The notes under the pieces were generated by a model. It was not told the DNA's origin, ran no database searches, and saw only the letters and a program-made list of their open reading frames with translations. Shown here piece by piece: positions 7,785 through 16,620 of a stretch of 64,000 nt of DNA (position 1 is its first letter; each line of letters opens with the position of its first letter). Source of the stretch: Planctomycetota bacterium (GTDB taxonomy: Bacteria; Planctomycetota; Planctomycetia; Planctomycetales; Planctomycetaceae); assembly GCA_003388505.1 (NCBI GenBank), contig QQVO01000078.1, positions 1 to 64,000 of the forward strand. Reading direction: 5' to 3'. Made by a program: the position numbers and the translations under genes.

Positions 7785-9419
7785 GTGACAGGCGCTGAAA
7801 TCGTCGCGAGCATTCTGAAGCAGGAAGGCGTCCGACAGGTCTTTTGCTTTCCCTACAGCCCCATCCTCGAGGCGCTCTCGGAGACCGGTATCCGGCCGAT
7901 TGTTGCGCGGCAGGAGCGGGTGGCCGAAAACATGGCGGACGGGTTCAGCCGGACCTGTCTGGGGAAGCAGTTCGGCGTGGTCACTGTGCAGCAGGCGGCC
8001 GGCACTGAGAATGCCTTTGCGGGGATTGCCCAGGCGTATACCGATTCCAGCCCGGTCCTCTTTCTGCCGGGCCACCCCGGACGGGAACTGGTCGGCGTGC
8101 CGCCGACGTTTGATGCGGTCCGGAATTTCGCCGCCGTGACGAAGTGGGGCGACATGATTCCTTCGGCGCGGTCGGTTTCTCAGCGGATGCGGCGCGCGTA
8201 TACGCTGCTCCGCTCGGGCCGTCCGGGACCGGTCATGCTGGAAATCCCGGTCGACGTCGCCAACGAGCAGGCTGACGAGCCGGTCGACTACAGCTCGCCG
8301 CCGACTGTGCGTTTCGCTGCAGATGCGGATGCCGTGCGCGACGCGGTGACGCTGCTGCGCAGCGCGGAGCGGCCGCTGGTGCTGGCCGGGCAAGGAGTTC
8401 TTTACGCCGGGGCGTCGATGGAATTGACGGAGTGCGCCGAGCGTCTGGCTGCGCCGGTCGTCACGAGCATGCTGGGGAAGAGCGCGATCAACGAACGGCA
8501 TCCGCTCGCGGTGGGTCCGGCGGCCCTGGCGCGGACCGACATGGCGGCCCACTGGCTGGAGACTTGCGATGTGATCTTCGCCGTGGGAACGAGCCTGACG
8601 AAGGGGATCTTCTCGCCGAAGATTCCGCCCGGCAAACGGTTCGTGCATGCGACGGTCGACGCCCGCGACGTCAACAAGGATTACGTCGCCGATGTTCCGC
8701 TGCTGGGCGACGCGCGGCTTGTGCTGCGGCAGATGAACGAAGAACTGAACCGTCAGCAGGGTGCGGAGGAACCGGGCCGCAGCAAGCCGCTCAAGGACGA
8801 GATCGCCTCGCAACGGTTGGCCTGGCGCGAACGGTGGAGCAGGCTGCGCTCGTCGGACGAGACGCCGCTCAATCCGTATCGCGTGATGGACGAGTTCATG
8901 CGCATCGTTGATCCGGCCGATGCGATTGTGACGCACGACTCCGGCAACCCGCGAGACCAGTTGCTGCCGGTTTATGAATCGGTGACGCCGCGCGGCTATC
9001 TCGGCTGGGGACACTCGACGCAGTTGGGTTTCTCGCTCGGCGCCACGATGGGGGCGAAGCTGGCCGCGCCGGAGAAGCTGGCCGTGAACTTCATGGGAGA
9101 CGCGGCGTTCGGCATGGTGGGGATGGACGTTGAGACCGCGGTGCGGGAAGAGATTCCGATTCTGACGATGTTGCTCAACAACTCGGCGATGGGGAATTAC
9201 GAGAGAAACATCCCGCGCTCGAGCGAACTGTATGGAACGAAACTCCTCAGCGGCGATTACAGCCGCGTGGCGGAGGGGCTGGGGGCGTTCACGCGGCGCG
9301 TTGTGAAGCCGGGCGAGATCGGTCCGGCGATCGAAGCCGGGATTGCGGCGACACGCGAGGGGCGACCGGCGCTGCTGGAATTCATCACCAAGGAAGAGCC
9401 GGAGATGGCGATCGGCTAG
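7785..9419 (+). CDS. Thiamine pyrophosphate-dependent enzyme, acetolactate synthase-like
   Basis: The protein has 544 residues in the three-domain TPP fold. The N-terminal PYR domain has the catalytic Glu in ARQERVAENMADG (~46). A central Rossmann-like domain covers ~190-320. The C-terminal PP domain has a GD...NN motif (MGDAAFGM to LLNNSAMGNYE) for Mg-TPP, with Ala instead of the second Gly of GDG. It resembles the large subunit of acetolactate synthase, but no ilvN or other branched-chain genes are nearby, so the true substrate is unknown; related families decarboxylate oxalyl-CoA, sulfopyruvate or phosphonopyruvate. GTG start with GGAGG 7 bp upstream. Confidence 0.88.
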   Translation: MTGAEIVASILKQEGVRQVFCFPYSPILEALSETGIRPIVARQERVAENMADGFSRTCLGKQFGVVTVQQAAGTENAFAGIAQAYTDSSPVLFLPGHPGRELVGVPPTFDAVRNFAAVTKWGDMIPSARSVSQRMRRAYTLLRSGRPGPVMLEIPVDVANEQADEPVDYSSPPTVRFAADADAVRDAVTLLRSAERPLVLAGQGVLYAGASMELTECAERLAAPVVTSMLGKSAINERHPLAVGPAALARTDMAAHWLETCDVIFAVGTSLTKGIFSPKIPPGKRFVHATVDARDVNKDYVADVPLLGDARLVLRQMNEELNRQQGAEEPGRSKPLKDEIASQRLAWRERWSRLRSSDETPLNPYRVMDEFMRIVDPADAIVTHDSGNPRDQLLPVYESVTPRGYLGWGHSTQLGFSLGATMGAKLAAPEKLAVNFMGDAAFGMVGMDVETAVREEIPILTMLLNNSAMGNYERNIPRSSELYGTKLLSGDYSRVAEGLGAFTRRVVKPGEIGPAIEAGIAATREGRPALLEFITKEEPEMAIG

Positions 9420-9723
9420 CGCGCGTTGTGCACCACAAAGGCACGAAGAGCACCAAGAAGTGCCGGGGGAGGGGAAGTCCAATCGCCCACAGGTTTGAGG
9501 AGTGACTTGTCTGGATGGTTGGCTTCGTATCCGTTGTGTCGTCGTGGTTCAGTAACGATGTGCGGTGTGTCCCGTACCGTGAAGATCCGGCGAGTCACGG
9601 TTCGAGAGGACTGGTCCGGTCGGGAGAACCGGAGCTGAATCAGCATTCCGAATTGCTGCCGCCGCATTCGCGGCTCAGGTTTTTTGGTTCGCTGTGTTCT
9701 GTGTGGAGGAAAGGAATCGCGGC
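9420..9723. other. Intergenic gap with a low-complexity tract
   Basis: About 300 bp without a credible gene. Near 9428-9460 there is a caccacaaaggcacgaag tract similar in style to those at 31885 and 54986, a type of low-complexity intergenic sequence. Nothing else is recognised. Confidence 0.5.
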
Positions 9724-10515
9724 ATGGCATCACGGGTCTGGCGGGGGATGACGTCCGCTGCGAACCTGCCCGCGCTGTTGCTGGGCGGTTGGGCGTGTCG
9801 CGGGTTCGACGATTACGCCGCACAGGAGCGGCTGGAGCGGGGACTCGTGATTCTGCTGCCCGGCATTGAAGGGCGGAGCGTTCTGGAAACCAACGTCGCG
9901 AGAGGACTGATTGACGGCGGTGTGCAGGCCGCGATTGAGGTGCAGGACTGGACGAGCGGGTGGTGGGTGCTGATGCCGTGGCATCTCTGCGCGTACGATC
10001 GGAATCGGCGCATGGCGGCCCGCATTGCGAGTCGGATCGAGGAGTACCGATCCTCGTTTCCCGGCCGGCCGGTGCATCTGATCGGTCATTCGGGAGGGGC
10101 CGGCATGGCGCTGTTCGTTCTGGAGGCGCTTCCGGACGATGTGCGGGTCTCGAGCGTGATTCTGCTCGCAGCAGCGGTCTCCTCACGGTACAGCCTCTCC
10201 GCCGCGTTGGAGCATACCAATGAGGGAATCTGGAATTTTCATTCCGTACTCGACGGACCCTTGCTGGGGCTCGCCTCGCTCGTGGCCGGCACGATGGACC
10301 GACGCCGGGCGGTGGCAGCGGGGGCCCTGGGATTTGACACAGAATTCATGTCGCAAGCGCAACAACTCTCCGCAGGCCGGTTGCATCAGGTTCCTTTCAC
10401 GGGCCGGATGTGTCTCAGTGGAAACCTGGGAGGGCATTTCGGATGCATGAACCGGCTGTTCGCCGAAGAGTGGCTGGCGCCGATTGTAACGAGGGGCGCA
10501 TTGCCCTCAGCGTGA
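9724..10515 (+). CDS. Alpha/beta hydrolase family protein
   Basis: Start set at the ATG at 9724 because GGAGGAAAGG lies 9 bp upstream; this gives 263 residues. The nucleophile elbow is GHSGGAG, following the strand RPVHLI, typical of alpha/beta hydrolases; a candidate catalytic His is in GGHFGCMNRLF near the C-terminus. LVILLPGIEG near residue 42 supplies an oxyanion-hole-like loop. No cofactor or partner domain is seen. It could be a lipase or esterase; the substrate is unknown. A weak hydrophobic stretch at the N-terminus (LPALLLGGWACRGF) may be a signal or lipoprotein-like segment, but it is not convincing. Confidence 0.75.
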   Translation: MASRVWRGMTSAANLPALLLGGWACRGFDDYAAQERLERGLVILLPGIEGRSVLETNVARGLIDGGVQAAIEVQDWTSGWWVLMPWHLCAYDRNRRMAARIASRIEEYRSSFPGRPVHLIGHSGGAGMALFVLEALPDDVRVSSVILLAAAVSSRYSLSAALEHTNEGIWNFHSVLDGPLLGLASLVAGTMDRRRAVAAGALGFDTEFMSQAQQLSAGRLHQVPFTGRMCLSGNLGGHFGCMNRLFAEEWLAPIVTRGALPSA

Positions 10516-10590
10516 CGGCCGGGCAAAATCCTCAGGGAGGGAACTCTCCCGGCTCAAGAACCTTCAGACAACACTTCAGGGGGCGATTAG

Positions 10591-11181
10591 ATGCTGACAC
10601 GCGCATTGAGACTCTGGCCTGTGGTTTTCCTGTTCCTGGCGTTCATGCCGCGCGCCGACGCGCAGGAGGCGGCGGCTGATGAAACGGCTTCCGAAAAAGC
10701 GAGCGAGATCGTGGGCGACACGCGGGAGACGGTGCGGGAGATCGCTGAGGACGTCGACCAGAGCGAGACCGCGCGGGAAGCGTCGGCCGGAATCCTCAAG
10801 CCGATCTACCTGCTGGCCGAGCACATGTCGTTCTCCAGCTTTCACTGGGCGGCATTTGCGCTAATGGTGGCGGGGGTCGTCGGGTTCGCCCTGCAACTGG
10901 TGTTCGCCAAACTCGTGGTCCTGAGCAAGATGAGCCTGAGTTTTACGGAGATCATTTCCGACGCGATGGGACTGCTCATCAGCCTGATCGGACTAGTGCT
11001 GACGACTCAGGCGGCCGCCGAGAATTCGAGTTTTCCGGACAGCCCGGCGGCGGTCCTGTCTGCGACGGCTCTGGGGGTTGTCGTCGGCTTCCTGCATTAC
11101 CGCTGGGGACAGGCGCAGGAGGTGCAGGCGGTGGAAGGCCGCCGGCAGCAGGCGAAGCGTTCGGACGGGGACAAGAAATAG
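10591..11181 (+). CDS. Membrane protein of unknown function, 196 aa
   Basis: It has a clear signal peptide (VVFLFLAFMPRADAQ), then an acidic, Glu/Ala-rich stretch predicted helical (~25-65), then three hydrophobic segments: about 88-108 (WAAFALMVAGVVGFALQLVFA), 125-142 (GLLISLIGLVLTT) and 155-170 (ALGVVVGFLHY). The C-terminus is basic and hydrophilic. I do not recognise a family. It lies 77 bp before the Memo gene on the same strand and may be co-transcribed with the AmmeMemoRadiSam genes. Confidence 0.75.
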   Translation: MLTRALRLWPVVFLFLAFMPRADAQEAAADETASEKASEIVGDTRETVREIAEDVDQSETAREASAGILKPIYLLAEHMSFSSFHWAAFALMVAGVVGFALQLVFAKLVVLSKMSLSFTEIISDAMGLLISLIGLVLTTQAAAENSSFPDSPAAVLSATALGVVVGFLHYRWGQAQEVQAVEGRRQQAKRSDGDKK

Positions 11182-11258
11182 CGGGGGGCAGGTCTCTGCC
11201 ATCCGCCTGTTTCGCGACGAACTTTCGCTGCGTAGAATGACGGAGAGAGGTTCGTTTC

Positions 11259-12044
11259 ATGAGTCAGCGTCCCCCTGCGGTGGCAGGGACATTTTATCCG
11301 TCGGATCCGGTCGCGCTGCGGCAGGCTGTGGAAGGTCTCCTGAAGGACGGCGCGGAAGCGGCGGCCGATGTTCCAAAGGCGATCATCGTTCCGCATGCGG
11401 GCCTCCAGTACTCCGGCCCCGTCGCCGCGACCGCCTACAGACGGCTCCTTCCGATGCGGGAGCAGATTCGCCGTGTTGTGCTGTTCGGCCCCGCGCACCG
11501 CACGCCGATCAACGGATTGGGCGCGAGCAGCGCGACGGAGTTCGAGACGCCGCTCGGCGCGGTTCCGGTGGACGTTGAGGCTCTCGCCCGGGCGGCGAAT
11601 ATGCAGCAGGTTGAATACGCCGACGCGGCGCACCGCGACGAACACAGCCTGGAAGTTCAACTTCCGTTTCTGCAGGTCGCGCTGGAGCGGTTCGAGATCG
11701 TGCCGTTTGTGGTCGGCAGCGCCACGGGCGACGAGGTGGCCGAGGTCATTGAACTTCTCTGGGACGGGCCGGAGACGCTGATCGTCGTGAGTTCGGATTT
11801 GAGCCACTTCCACGACCATGCGACCGCTGTGCGCATCGACGGGGAAACGGCCGCCGCCGTCGTCGGACTGCGCGCGGACGATCTCGATGGACAGCGGGCG
11901 TGCGGCTATCGGGCAATCGCCGGGCTGATCGAAGTCGCCGCCGGCCGAGGGCTCAGACTCCGCAATGTTGATCTGAGGGATTCGTCGCAGACGGCGGGCG
12001 ATCCGTCGCGCGTCGTCGGCTACGGCGCGTTTGTTGCTTGTTGA
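11259..12044 (+). CDS. amrB: AmmeMemoRadiSam system protein B (Memo family)
   Basis: A 261-residue Memo-family protein, structurally related to metal-dependent extradiol dioxygenases. Visible marks: PPAVAGTFYPSD at the N-terminus, VPHAGLQYSGPVAA (His of the metal site), FGPAHR, DEHSLEVQLPFLQ and SSDLSHFHD. GAGAGG upstream supports the ATG. AMMECR1 and the radical SAM gene follow on the same strand, giving the conserved trio described for this system. The biochemical role of the bacterial system is, as far as I know, poorly defined. Confidence 0.93.
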   Translation: MSQRPPAVAGTFYPSDPVALRQAVEGLLKDGAEAAADVPKAIIVPHAGLQYSGPVAATAYRRLLPMREQIRRVVLFGPAHRTPINGLGASSATEFETPLGAVPVDVEALARAANMQQVEYADAAHRDEHSLEVQLPFLQVALERFEIVPFVVGSATGDEVAEVIELLWDGPETLIVVSSDLSHFHDHATAVRIDGETAAAVVGLRADDLDGQRACGYRAIAGLIEVAAGRGLRLRNVDLRDSSQTAGDPSRVVGYGAFVAC

Positions 12045-12260
12045 GAGATGGAAAGAATGAGGCCCCGAAGACCGGCGGGCTGGGATTGGAACAGACTTGT
12101 CATGACCCACATTTTCGGGTCGGAGAATCGCCACGAAATACCTGCAGGCCAAGTGGAATGGCTGCGAAACACTGGGTTACGTGCACCGCTCCACCGGGGC
12201 TTCCTTCCCTTCGTTCAGTCCAGCCCCGGGTGCCCGGCCGTTGAATGATCGAATGCACAT

Positions 12261-12281
12261 GCGACTCGCGGAGCGAGTCGC
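12261..12281. repeat. Palindromic repeat, GACTCG family, at the amrA 5' end
   Basis: gcgactcgcggagcgagtcgc forms a near-perfect hairpin related to the cgactcg/cgagtcg hairpins at 24411-24434 and 56258-56284. It lies just before or inside the 5' end of the AMMECR1 reading frame and therefore bears on the start choice. Confidence 0.6.
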
Positions 12282-12285
12282 CTCC

Positions 12286-12909
12286 ATGATGACACGACTC
12301 AGCACCAAGGACCGTGAAACGCTGCTGCAGGTCGCGCTCGCCGCGATCAGGGAATCGGTGTCTTCGCGGGAGGGGCGGGCGCTTGAGATTGACGCTCGCG
12401 ACTACGCACCCAGCCTGCAGGAGCATCGCGCCGCGTTCGTGACGTTGCACAACTCGGGACGGCTGCGGGGCTGTCGCGGATCGGTTTCCGCCGATGAATC
12501 TCTGGTCGTCTGCACGGCTCGCAGCGCGCGGGCCGCAGCCCTGTTCGACGAGCGCTTTCACCCGGTCACCGAAGCCGAGATTCGGGAACTCCAGATCCAC
12601 GTTTCGATTCTCGGGGAACCGGAAGAGATCCCGGTTGCTGCGGAACGTGAGTTGCTTGAGTTTCTGCAACCGGGCGTACATGGGCTCATCGTGCGGGCTG
12701 CGGGAAAGGAGGCGCTGTTTCTCCCATCCGTCTGGCAGAAGCTTCCGGACCCCGCGGAGTTCGTCCAGCATCTCAAATCGAAGGCGGGCCTGTCCCCGAC
12801 GTTGCAGTATGCGGACACCGTGTGGAGATGCTTCACTGTGGACGAATTTGAAGGCTACGCCTCCGAGATTTGTGCATTCGATGATGAAGACCAGACGAGC
12901 CGCGCATGA
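12286..12909 (+). CDS. amrA: AmmeMemoRadiSam system protein A (AMMECR1 domain)
   Basis: An AMMECR1-domain protein, about 207 residues from this start. The core motif LRGCRGSVSADESLV is intact, with FVTLHNSGRLRGC before it and IHVSILGEPEEIP and FLPSVWQKLPDP after it. The frame is open further upstream (ATG codons at 12253 and 12181), but that part covers a palindromic repeat and has no family similarity, so the start at 12286 or 12289 fits better; this remains uncertain. It is the middle gene of the Memo / AMMECR1 / radical SAM trio. Confidence 0.88.
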   Translation: MMTRLSTKDRETLLQVALAAIRESVSSREGRALEIDARDYAPSLQEHRAAFVTLHNSGRLRGCRGSVSADESLVVCTARSARAAALFDERFHPVTEAEIRELQIHVSILGEPEEIPVAAERELLEFLQPGVHGLIVRAAGKEALFLPSVWQKLPDPAEFVQHLKSKAGLSPTLQYADTVWRCFTVDEFEGYASEICAFDDEDQTSRA

Positions 12910-12954
12910 CCGGTCATTGACCCGGCGAGCCTCGTCGCAAGAATTCCTGTTGCT

Positions 12955-14064
12955 ATGATTTCGACCGACGCGTCCCATACCGTTCCCACGAAATACTGGC
13001 ACATGCTGGCAGACGGGCGTGTGCAATGCGATCTCTGTCCCCGGTTCTGCCGGTTGCACGAGGGACAACGCGGATTCTGTTTCGTCCGCGGCCGTCAGGG
13101 GGACGAGATTGTGCTGACGACCTACGGCCGGTCGAGCGGGTTTTGCATCGACCCGATCGAAAAGAAGCCGCTGAATCACTTTCTGCCCGGCACGCCGGTC
13201 CTGTCTTTCGGAACGGCCGGGTGCAACCTCGGCTGCAAGTTCTGTCAGAACTGGGACATTTCCAAGTCGCGCGAGATCGACACGCTCGCCGACGAGGCCG
13301 CGCCTGACGTGATCGCGCGGGCCGCGGCGCAACATGGCTGCCGTTCCGTGGCGTTCACCTATAACGACCCGGTCATCTTCATGGAGTACGCCGTCGACGT
13401 CGCCGACGCCTGCCGGGAACGCGGGATCAAGACAGTCGCCGTGACGGCGGGTGAAATCTGCAGCGACCCGCGAGCCGAATTCTTCCGGCACATCGACGCC
13501 GCGAACGTGGACCTGAAGTCTTTCAGCGAACGGTTCTACCGCGACGTGTGCCTGTCTCATCTGGCGCCGGTCCTCGAGACGCTGGAGTTCATCCGCCGCG
13601 AAACGGAGACCTGGCTGGAGATCACCACCCTGCTGATCCCCGGGCAGAACGACAGCGACGCTGAGATCGACGAGATGACCGGCTGGATCGTCGAGAGACT
13701 CGGCCCGGACGTCCCGCTGCATTTCTCGGCGTTTCATCCCGATTTTCGCATGCTTGACACTCCGTCCACGCCGCCGGAGACGTTGACCCGGGCCCGTGCC
13801 ATCGCCCTGAACAACGGGCTGCACTATTGCTACACTGGCAACGTCCATGATGCATCGGGGGGCAGCACCTACTGCCCGTCCTGCGGCCGGATGCTGATTG
13901 GCCGCGACTGGTACGTCCTGGGAGACTGGCGTCTGACGGAAGAGGCCCGCTGCGATCGCTGCGGGACCGAGATCCCGGGAGTTTTTGAAGCGTCGCCCGG
14001 CGACTGGGGCGCGCGGCGGGTTCCGGTGCGGCTTCGCGACGTGAGATCGACGAGCGCTTCGTGA
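12955..14064 (+). CDS. amrS: AmmeMemoRadiSam system radical SAM enzyme
   Basis: A 369-residue radical SAM protein. The cluster motif CNLGCKFC (CxxxCxxC) binds the 4Fe-4S/SAM centre, and a GxIxxGxxE-like TAGEI follows. The N-terminus has CDLCPRFCRLHEGQRGFC, a Cys-rich lead-in typical of the PflA-like AmmeMemoRadiSam enzymes. The C-terminus carries CPSCGRMLIGRD and CDRCG, which look like a zinc-ribbon pair. Third gene of the trio, 45 bp after AMMECR1. Confidence 0.93.
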   Translation: MISTDASHTVPTKYWHMLADGRVQCDLCPRFCRLHEGQRGFCFVRGRQGDEIVLTTYGRSSGFCIDPIEKKPLNHFLPGTPVLSFGTAGCNLGCKFCQNWDISKSREIDTLADEAAPDVIARAAAQHGCRSVAFTYNDPVIFMEYAVDVADACRERGIKTVAVTAGEICSDPRAEFFRHIDAANVDLKSFSERFYRDVCLSHLAPVLETLEFIRRETETWLEITTLLIPGQNDSDAEIDEMTGWIVERLGPDVPLHFSAFHPDFRMLDTPSTPPETLTRARAIALNNGLHYCYTGNVHDASGGSTYCPSCGRMLIGRDWYVLGDWRLTEEARCDRCGTEIPGVFEASPGDWGARRVPVRLRDVRSTSAS

Positions 14065-14145
14065 GCTGCGACTCTTCCGTTTCATTCCCGCGTCGCGCCC
14101 GGCGAGCGCGAATTTCCTTCACCATCGCAGAAATGACTGTCCCCT

Positions 14146-15345
14146 ATGAAATGGTCCTGGAAGATCGCACGCATCGCCGGAATCGACGTTCGCATCCATG
14201 CGACCTTCGTGCTGCTTCTCGGCTATGTCTACTGGTTGTCGACCTCCCAGGGTGGGACGGCAGCGGACGCGGTCTCTGAACTGGTGTTTGTGCTGTCGAT
14301 CTTCGGGATCGTCGTGCTGCATGAACTCGGGCATGCCATGGCCGCGAGACGTTACGGGGTGCCGACGAAAGACATCACGCTGCTGCCGATCGGCGGCGTC
14401 GCGCGATTGGAGCGGATTCCGGAAGATCCGAAACAGGAGTTTGTCATCGCGGTCGCCGGGCCGGCCGTCAACGTCGTGCTGGCGATGCTGTGCCTGGCGG
14501 GCATTGTGTTGATCGGCGGCGCGACGATGGCTTTGTCGCTCGCGGAACCGGGGAGCGACTGGATGTCGGTGCTGCTCGGCGGGGCCGACCCCGGGTCGGG
14601 TGTTCGATCGATCCCGGTTGTGCTGAGCGTGTTTCTGACCAAACTGCTGCTCGTGAACATCATGCTGATTCTGTTCAACATGCTTCCCGCGTTCCCGATG
14701 GACGGGGGGCGGGTGTTTCGAGCGCTGCTGGCGATGAAGATCGACTACGTGCGGGCCACGCGGGCGGCCGCGACGATCGGCAAGGGAATGGCGGCGCTCT
14801 TTGCCGTGGCCGGGATCACCATCGCTCAGCCGTTTCTGATCCTGATTGCGATTTTCGTGTGGATCGGCGCTGCGAGTGAAGCGTCGATGGTCGAGACGCG
14901 TTTTGCGATGCGCGGCATGACGGCCCAGGCGGCGATGGCCACGCGGTTTCAGATTGTCGCTCCGCAGACGACTCTGGCCGAAGTGGCCGACCACATCATC
15001 GCCGGCTTTCAGCAGGATTTCCCGGTGGTTGAGGAGGGCCGGCTGGTCGGGCTGTTGACGCGGGCCGACTTGCTGCGGGCGCTCGCGGAGAACGACCGGA
15101 ACAGGCAGGTGAAGACCGTGATGCGCACGAAGTTTGCCACGGCGCAGCCGGAGGAACCGTTGCCGGCCGTCATTCCGCGGCTGCAAAGCGGCGACTGCCG
15201 GTCGCTTCCCGTGCTCGATCGGGGGCGGATCGTCGGCATCATCGACCTGGAGAACGTGGGGGAGTTCATCGCGCTGCGGAGCGTTTTGAGCACACCAGCG
15301 TCTTCCCATGCGGTTCATGCGGGGGAACTTCTGCAGGAGTCGTAG
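14146..15345 (+). CDS. Site-2 protease family zinc metalloprotease with CBS domains
   Basis: A 399-residue membrane protease. The metal site HELGHAMAARRYGV (HExxH, ~65-69) sits in a hydrophobic segment, and the third ligand motif NMLPAFPMDGGRV (PMDGGR) is present at ~185. Several further membrane helices are visible. Two CBS-like repeats (about 265-375; TTLAEVADHIIAGFQQDFPVVEEGRLVGLLTRADLL, then PVLDRGRIVGIIDLENV) form a likely ligand-binding regulatory module. Same strand as the AmmeMemoRadiSam genes, 81 bp downstream, so it may share their transcript. Its substrate is unknown. Confidence 0.9.
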   Translation: MKWSWKIARIAGIDVRIHATFVLLLGYVYWLSTSQGGTAADAVSELVFVLSIFGIVVLHELGHAMAARRYGVPTKDITLLPIGGVARLERIPEDPKQEFVIAVAGPAVNVVLAMLCLAGIVLIGGATMALSLAEPGSDWMSVLLGGADPGSGVRSIPVVLSVFLTKLLLVNIMLILFNMLPAFPMDGGRVFRALLAMKIDYVRATRAAATIGKGMAALFAVAGITIAQPFLILIAIFVWIGAASEASMVETRFAMRGMTAQAAMATRFQIVAPQTTLAEVADHIIAGFQQDFPVVEEGRLVGLLTRADLLRALAENDRNRQVKTVMRTKFATAQPEEPLPAVIPRLQSGDCRSLPVLDRGRIVGIIDLENVGEFIALRSVLSTPASSHAVHAGELLQES

Positions 15346-15349
15346 TGCG

Positions 15350-15377
15350 CGCTCCCCTCCGGGTCGCGGCTAAACGG
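15350..15377 (+). repeat. Dispersed 27-bp repeat, copy 1
   Basis: gctcccctccgggtcgcggc followed by taaacg. The identical 27 bp occur inverted at 39607-39634. Both copies lie between convergent genes, just downstream of stop codons. Confidence 0.7.
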
Positions 15378-15410
15378 GTGTTGGCGAATGTGGGATGCGT
15401 CGGCGGTTCT

Positions 15411-16521
15411 TCAGTCTTTCGCGATGCTCCAGCGGAGGTAGGCTTCGATGAACTCGTCGAGGTCGCCGTCGAGGACTTCGAAGGGGTGGGCGGTCTTGAG
15501 TTCGGTGCGTTCGTCTTTCACGAACTGTTGCGGCTGCAGGACGTAGTGGCGGATCGTCTGCCCGCCGAAGCCGATCTTCGACTTCTGACCGCGGCGGGCC
15601 GCCTGTTCGGCGTCGCGCTTCTCCTGCTCCATCTGATAGAGCTTCGCCGAGAGCATTTTGCGGGCCTGCGCCCGGTTCTGATGCTGGCTGCGTTCATTCT
15701 GGCATTGGACGACGACGCCGGTGGGGAGGTGCGTAAGCCGGATGGCGGACGCAGTTTTGTTGACGTGTTGTCCGCCGGCGCCGCCCGCCATGTAGGTGTC
15801 CTCGCGGACGTCCTTGTCGTAGTCGATCTCGATCTCGGCGGTCTCGCCCATGTCGGGGATGACATCGACCGCTGCGAAGGAAGTCTGACGGCGGCCGGCG
15901 GCGTCGAACGGGCTGATCCGGACGAGGCGGTGATTGCCGGTTTCGCCCTTGAGATAGCCGAATGCGTAGTTCCCCTTGAGGTGGACGGTGGCGTTGCGGA
16001 TGCCGGCCTCCTCGCCCTCGGAGCGGGCGACGACTTCCGCGTCGATCCCGCGGTTCTCGCACCAGCGAAGATACATTCTCAGCAGCATGTCGGCGAAGTC
16101 GGCGGCGTCGGTGCCGCCTTCGCCGGCCTGCACGGTGAGATAGGCGTTGCCGGCGTCTTCCGGGGCGGCGAGACTTGTCTGCAACTCGGCTTTTTCCAGT
16201 TGCTTCTGCAGGGCATTGCAGGCGGCCTCGACGTCCGGTTCCAGATCGTCACCGCCCTCTTCGTCGGCCAGTTCGACGAGCGCAGTGAGATCGCCGGCGC
16301 CGGCGGAAAGTTCGTCCAGCGTTTTGAGCCCGGCCTTCAGGCGCGACAATTCACCGACGATTTCCTGCGCCTGCTCCTGGTGATTCCAGAAGTCGGGCGC
16401 TTCCATCAGCCGGTTGATCTCGTCGATGCGTGTCCGTTTCTCGTCGTAGTCAAAGAGAGTCCTTCAACTGGACGATCCGCTCAAGCAACGTGTTTGTCTG
16501 TTCGCGAAGTTCGGAGTTCAT
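15411..16521 (-). CDS. prfB: Peptide chain release factor 2 (programmed +1 frameshift)
   Basis: RF2, recognising UAA/UGA stop codons. Translation starts at the ATG at 16521 (short frame [20 protein letters not shown]...), reaches CTT TGA C at 16455-16449, and must shift +1 to continue as [21 protein letters not shown]. The shifted product has about 369 residues, normal for RF2. An internal Shine-Dalgarno-like AAGGA lies 4 bases before the CTT. The peptidyl-hydrolase GGQ motif is in [16 protein letters not shown], and the stop-codon-recognition SPF motif is in [14 protein letters not shown]. The frameshift is the known autoregulatory device: low RF2 favours the shift. Confidence 0.96.
16449..16455 (-). 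promoter_or_regulatory. RF2 programmed frameshift site CTT TGA C
   Basis: In the prfB message the slip codon CTT (16455-16453) is followed by the in-frame stop TGA (16452-16450) and then C. AAGGA just upstream is the stimulatory internal Shine-Dalgarno. This matches the canonical bacterial RF2 site. Confidence 0.93.
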
Positions 16522-16620
16522 GCCTGCTTGCAGTCTGAAGAGACTCTCAGGGCTGTTGGAATGGTGGTGATACCGTCCGCCTCGGGGGTTGTCAAAGGCT
16601 GACGGGATCTTTGCTGAGCA

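Noticed and set aside
7695-9482. Long minus-strand open frame opposite the TPP enzyme
   Set aside because: Its translation is Arg-rich and low-complexity, without motifs, and it covers a gene with full motif support; it is an artefact of high GC.
12100-14085. Long minus-strand frame of about 660 codons opposite AMMECR1 and radical SAM genes
   Set aside because: No motifs; high-GC shadow of two well-supported genes.
15345-16538. Plus-strand frame opposite prfB
   Set aside because: RF2 on the other strand has GGQ, SPF and the frameshift site; this frame has no motif.
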